A DNA stretch of 9,377 bases. It comes from Elusimicrobiota bacterium. Lineage in GTDB: Bacteria; Elusimicrobiota; Elusimicrobia; FEN-1173. Shown here one piece after another: positions 8,317 through 9,377 of the stretch (the first letter of the stretch is position 1; each line of letters opens with the position of its first letter). Made by a program: the position numbers and the translations under genes. The stretch is from assembly GCA_003158755.1 (NCBI GenBank), contig PMLF01000081.1, positions 1 through 9,377 on the forward strand. Direction: 5' to 3'. Under the pieces are notes generated by a model. The model did not search any database and was not told where the DNA came from. It worked only from the letters and a program-made list of their open reading frames with translations.

Positions 8317-9047
8317 GGTTCCAATTTCCTTTTCAGATATTCCTGGTGAATGGCGTCTGTTTTATAAGTGCCCGTGAGGCTGAACATCACCAGGTTCATG
8401 AAGAGTTTTTGGGCTTCCCAGCGTTGGGGTTCGCCTCCCGGTTCGCAAGGGAAAAGCCAACCGCCGGCGGGACTGCGAACCCAGGCTCCCTGCAGGTCGT
8501 TGGCGCTGTAAACAGCGGCCAGGCGGTCTCCCACCCAGAGCCCTTTCAATGTTTCCGACGCCATCCGCCGTCCCGATGCCCCTCGCAAGAGGAAAAAGGA
8601 TCGGAACACCGCGTTGTCCGGCGGGATTTCCCGCCAGGCGGCTCCCGGAAAAAAGCGGGCCGGCAGCGCGTCGACGGACCGGGCGAAGGCACCCCCCCGG
8701 CTGGCCTCGACGTTGTCCACCAGGAGGAAGCCTCCGTCGGAAATCCAATCCCGCAGGCGAGCGATTTCCTCGTCGGAGAAGGACACCGCGCCGCGGCCCG
8801 TGAGGACCAGGAAGGGCGTTTCCAAAAGGGCCGGATCCCGCGCCTCAAGAATGCGCCGGGATGTCCAGGGCCGGATCGAAGTGGTCCGGTCCAACTTCTC
8901 CGCCATCTCCGGCCAAAGGTCCCCATAAGGGTCCCACGTGCCGTCGTGGCGGAGGACCGCGAACACGAACCGGTTGCCGGGAGTCTCCTCGGCGGAGAGC
9001 CGGAAAAGGGAGAACAGAAATATTGCGGAGATTAGGACCCGTTTCAT
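8313..9047 (-). CDS. Exported DUF4159-family protein
   Basis: The 244-residue product starts MKRVLISAIFLFSLFRLSAEE, a Sec signal peptide with a probable cleavage near residue 19, so it should act in the periplasm. The rest matches the DUF4159 pattern as I know it. It has an early W-x-P block (WDPYGDLWPEMAEKL, 38-52) and a strand followed by LTGRGAVSFSDEE (82-94). It then has GGFLLVDN (105-112), the PPDNAVFRSFF block (142-152) and RLAAVYSANDL (175-185), and ends with a 'NLVMFSLTG' helix. The fold is glutamine-amidotransferase-like but no catalytic Cys is seen at the nucleophile elbow, so a binding role is more likely than catalysis. Many family members are fused to an N-terminal membrane protein; this one is free-standing. 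It is the first gene of the visible operon, and its TGA overlaps the GTG of the next gene. No Shine-Dalgarno is visible, and a GC-rich hairpin ends 11 nt upstream of the ATG. The start is the only Met before the signal peptide. The family call is firm; the function is unknown. Confidence 0.85.
   Translation of the reverse strand: MKRVLISAIFLFSLFRLSAEETPGNRFVFAVLRHDGTWDPYGDLWPEMAEKLDRTTSIRPWTSRRILEARDPALLETPFLVLTGRGAVSFSDEEIARLRDWISDGGFLLVDNVEASRGGAFARSVDALPARFFPGAAWREIPPDNAVFRSFFLLRGASGRRMASETLKGLWVGDRLAAVYSANDLQGAWVRSPAGGWLFPCEPGGEPQRWEAQKLFMNLVMFSLTGTYKTDAIHQEYLKRKLEP
8327..8331 (-). promoter_or_regulatory. Shine-Dalgarno-like AAGGA for the VWA gene
   Basis: On the minus strand AAGGA lies 10 nt upstream of the GTG at 8316, inside the 3' end of the DUF4159 gene. 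It supports the GTG as the true start in the GTGA overlap. The spacing is a little long, so coupled re-initiation may matter more than this site. Confidence 0.4.
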
Positions 9048-9058
9048 TTATTCAATTC

Positions 9059-9077
9059 GCGGGGGCTCCGCCCCCGC
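9059..9077. repeat. Hairpin, 8-bp G/C stem, TCC loop
   Basis: GCGGGGGC (9059-9066) is perfectly complementary to GCCCCCGC (9070-9077). It ends 11 nt before the ATG of the DUF4159 gene on the minus strand, so in mRNA it would sit where a ribosome site is expected. Confidence 0.8.
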
Positions 9078-9087
9078 ACCCCCGCTA

Positions 9088-9113
9088 TATCGGGGGGATT
9101 CATCCCCCCGATA
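9088..9113. repeat. Hairpin, 12-bp stem with G6/C6 run
   Basis: TATCGGGGGGAT (9088-9099) and ATCCCCCCGATA (9102-9113) are perfect complements separated by TC. In practice the loop would be a few bases larger. Confidence 0.85.
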
Positions 9114-9121
9114 CCCCCCGA

Positions 9122-9139
9122 CCAGGCGCTACGCCCTGG
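9122..9139. repeat. Imperfect hairpin CCAGGCG / CGCCCTGG
   Basis: CCAGG (9122-9126) pairs with CCTGG (9135-9139), and GC/GC pairs continue inside after a bulged C. The arm CCAGGCG can instead pair perfectly with CGCCTGG at 9200-9206, which would enclose the 9146-9179 hairpin in a larger cruciform. Confidence 0.55.
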
Positions 9140-9145
9140 ACCCGT

Positions 9146-9179
9146 GGCACTTTTCTTTGCTCGTCCAAAGAAAAGTGCC
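9146..9179. repeat. Perfect 14-bp stem-loop (GGCACTTTTCTTTG / complement)
   Basis: GGCACTTTTCTTTG (9146-9159) and CAAAGAAAAGTGCC (9166-9179) form an unbroken 14-bp stem with a 6-nt loop. This motif is the most recognisable piece of the array and resembles palindromes dispersed in many proteobacterial and other genomes (recalled, not searched). Confidence 0.9.
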
Positions 9180-9273
9180 CAAAAGAAACGACGCCCTGAC
9201 GCCTGGTTTTTGCCTTTTTGGCGGCGGCCCTCATGTGGGGTCCTCAACTGCCCATCGGAGGGGGCGACGGGCC

Positions 9274-9300
9274 GTTGCCGAGTCCAGAGTCCTCGGCAAC
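9274..9300. repeat. Hairpin, 9-bp stem GTTGCCGAG
   Basis: GTTGCCGAG (9274-9282) pairs perfectly with CTCGGCAAC (9292-9300) around a 9-nt loop, inside the 172-bp unit. Confidence 0.8.
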
Positions 9301-9304
9301 CCAG

Positions 9305-9320
9305 CCCCTTTTCAAAGGGG
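9305..9320. repeat. Hairpin, 7-bp stem CCCCTTT / AAAGGGG
   Basis: CCCCTTT (9305-9311) and AAAGGGG (9314-9320) are separated by TC only. It lies directly next to the 9330-9350 hairpin. Confidence 0.7.
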
Positions 9321-9329
9321 CGCGCCAAA

Positions 9330-9350
9330 CATGTGCCTTCTAGGCACATG
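9330..9350. repeat. Hairpin, 8-bp stem CATGTGCC / GGCACATG
   Basis: CATGTGCC (9330-9337) pairs with GGCACATG (9343-9350) around TTCTA. GGCGC (9319-9323) and GCGCC (9351-9355) can add an outer 5-bp helix with a 6-nt bulge on one side. Confidence 0.8.
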
Positions 9351-9377
9351 GCGCCCTCCCGCCAAAAAGTCAAAAAC

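Larger units (their letters stand above)
9048..9377. repeat. Palindrome-rich intergenic repeat cluster
   Basis: This stretch of at least 330 bp upstream of the DUF4159 gene has no convincing gene on either strand. It is built almost wholly of inverted repeats, each listed separately, alternating G/C-run hairpins with an A/T-richer hairpin. Stretches of this style, including a GGCAC-TTTTCTTTG / CAAAGAAAAGTGCC hairpin, recur between genes in many unrelated bacteria. There they are often mis-annotated as small proteins containing 'SKEKCPKE'-type strings, which the plus strand also shows here (about 9156-9190). The most likely reading is a dispersed palindromic repeat array (REP/MITE-like), not a single regulatory element. 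The copy number in the genome cannot be judged from one window. The array continues to the window edge. Confidence 0.7.
9206..9377. repeat. Inverted repeat pair, 18 of 19 bp, bounding a 172-bp unit
   Basis: The left arm (9206-9224) runs GTTTTTG, CC, TTTTTGGCGG. The right arm (9359-9377) is its complement at 18 of 19 positions. Between them lie three smaller hairpins and about 50 bp of unpaired DNA. The right arm ends exactly at the window edge, so the complementarity may extend further and the true ends are unknown. The layout resembles a MITE without a transposase, but no target-site duplication can be checked. Confidence 0.7.

Noticed and set aside
9146..9179. Rho-independent terminator
   Set aside because: The 14-bp stem is strong, but no T tract follows directly on either strand, and it belongs to a series of similar hairpins.
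9044..9373. 109-codon minus-strand and 112-codon plus-strand frames in the repeat array
   Set aside because: They consist of translated hairpins, have no domain, and match the kind of spurious protein often called in such repeats.
9048..9377. CRISPR array
   Set aside because: The repeated units are inverted and differ from each other; there are no regularly spaced identical direct repeats.
1..9377. tRNA or rRNA genes
   Set aside because: No cloverleaf with a T-loop (GTTCRA-type) arm or rRNA-like conserved stretch was seen on either strand outside coding regions.

Overview
The window holds one long minus-strand gene cluster with no recognisable plus-strand gene. The DNA is GC-rich. The proteins carry Sec signal peptides, a lipoprotein signal and large periplasmic domains, which suggests a Gram-negative bacterium. 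The gene set (DUF4159, VWA/GATase-like, DUF4175-like, TPR) is of the kind found in Planctomycetes, Bacteroidetes and several little-cultivated phyla. I cannot name the taxon from the sequence alone.

Layout, in the direction of transcription (right to left). (1) 9048-9377: at least 330 bp of non-coding DNA packed with inverted repeats: seven clear hairpins, plus a 19-bp imperfect inverted repeat whose outer arm touches the window edge. It looks like a palindromic repeat cluster of the REP/MITE-like kind. (2) 9047-8313: exported DUF4159 protein. (3) 8316-6166: membrane-anchored VWA plus glutamine-amidotransferase-like protein, starting with GTG inside the previous stop (GTGA overlap). (4) 6169-3287: a 960-residue DUF4175-like membrane protein with a large periplasmic and helical part, coupled by an ATGA overlap. 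(5) 3277-1658: exported protein with a peptidase-MA-like domain whose zinc site is degenerate, followed by four TPR units; it begins 9 nt after the previous stop. (6) 1597-1657: a short AT-rich gap with a TTGTAAA direct repeat. (7) 1596-157: a predicted lipoprotein of unknown function. (8) 1-156: non-coding, with two hairpins, one of which may be the operon terminator.

Genes 2-4 are the tail of the widespread MoxR / DUF58 / BatA-like / VWA / DUF4159 / DUF4175 envelope cluster. The usual upstream members (MoxR AAA+ ATPase, DUF58, BatA-like protein) are not in this window and may lie beyond 9377. The tight overlaps argue for co-translation and a shared membrane complex. In that complex the VWA protein would supply a metal-dependent adhesion surface and the DUF4175-like protein a long periplasmic arm. 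The TPR protein and the lipoprotein would be additional envelope partners. The biochemical role of this whole family is not settled, and the complex is inference.

The most unusual points are the loss of the HExxH zinc site in an otherwise peptidase-MA-like protein, the unrecognised lipoprotein at the end of the operon, and the dense palindrome cluster that runs up to within about 11 nt of the first start codon.
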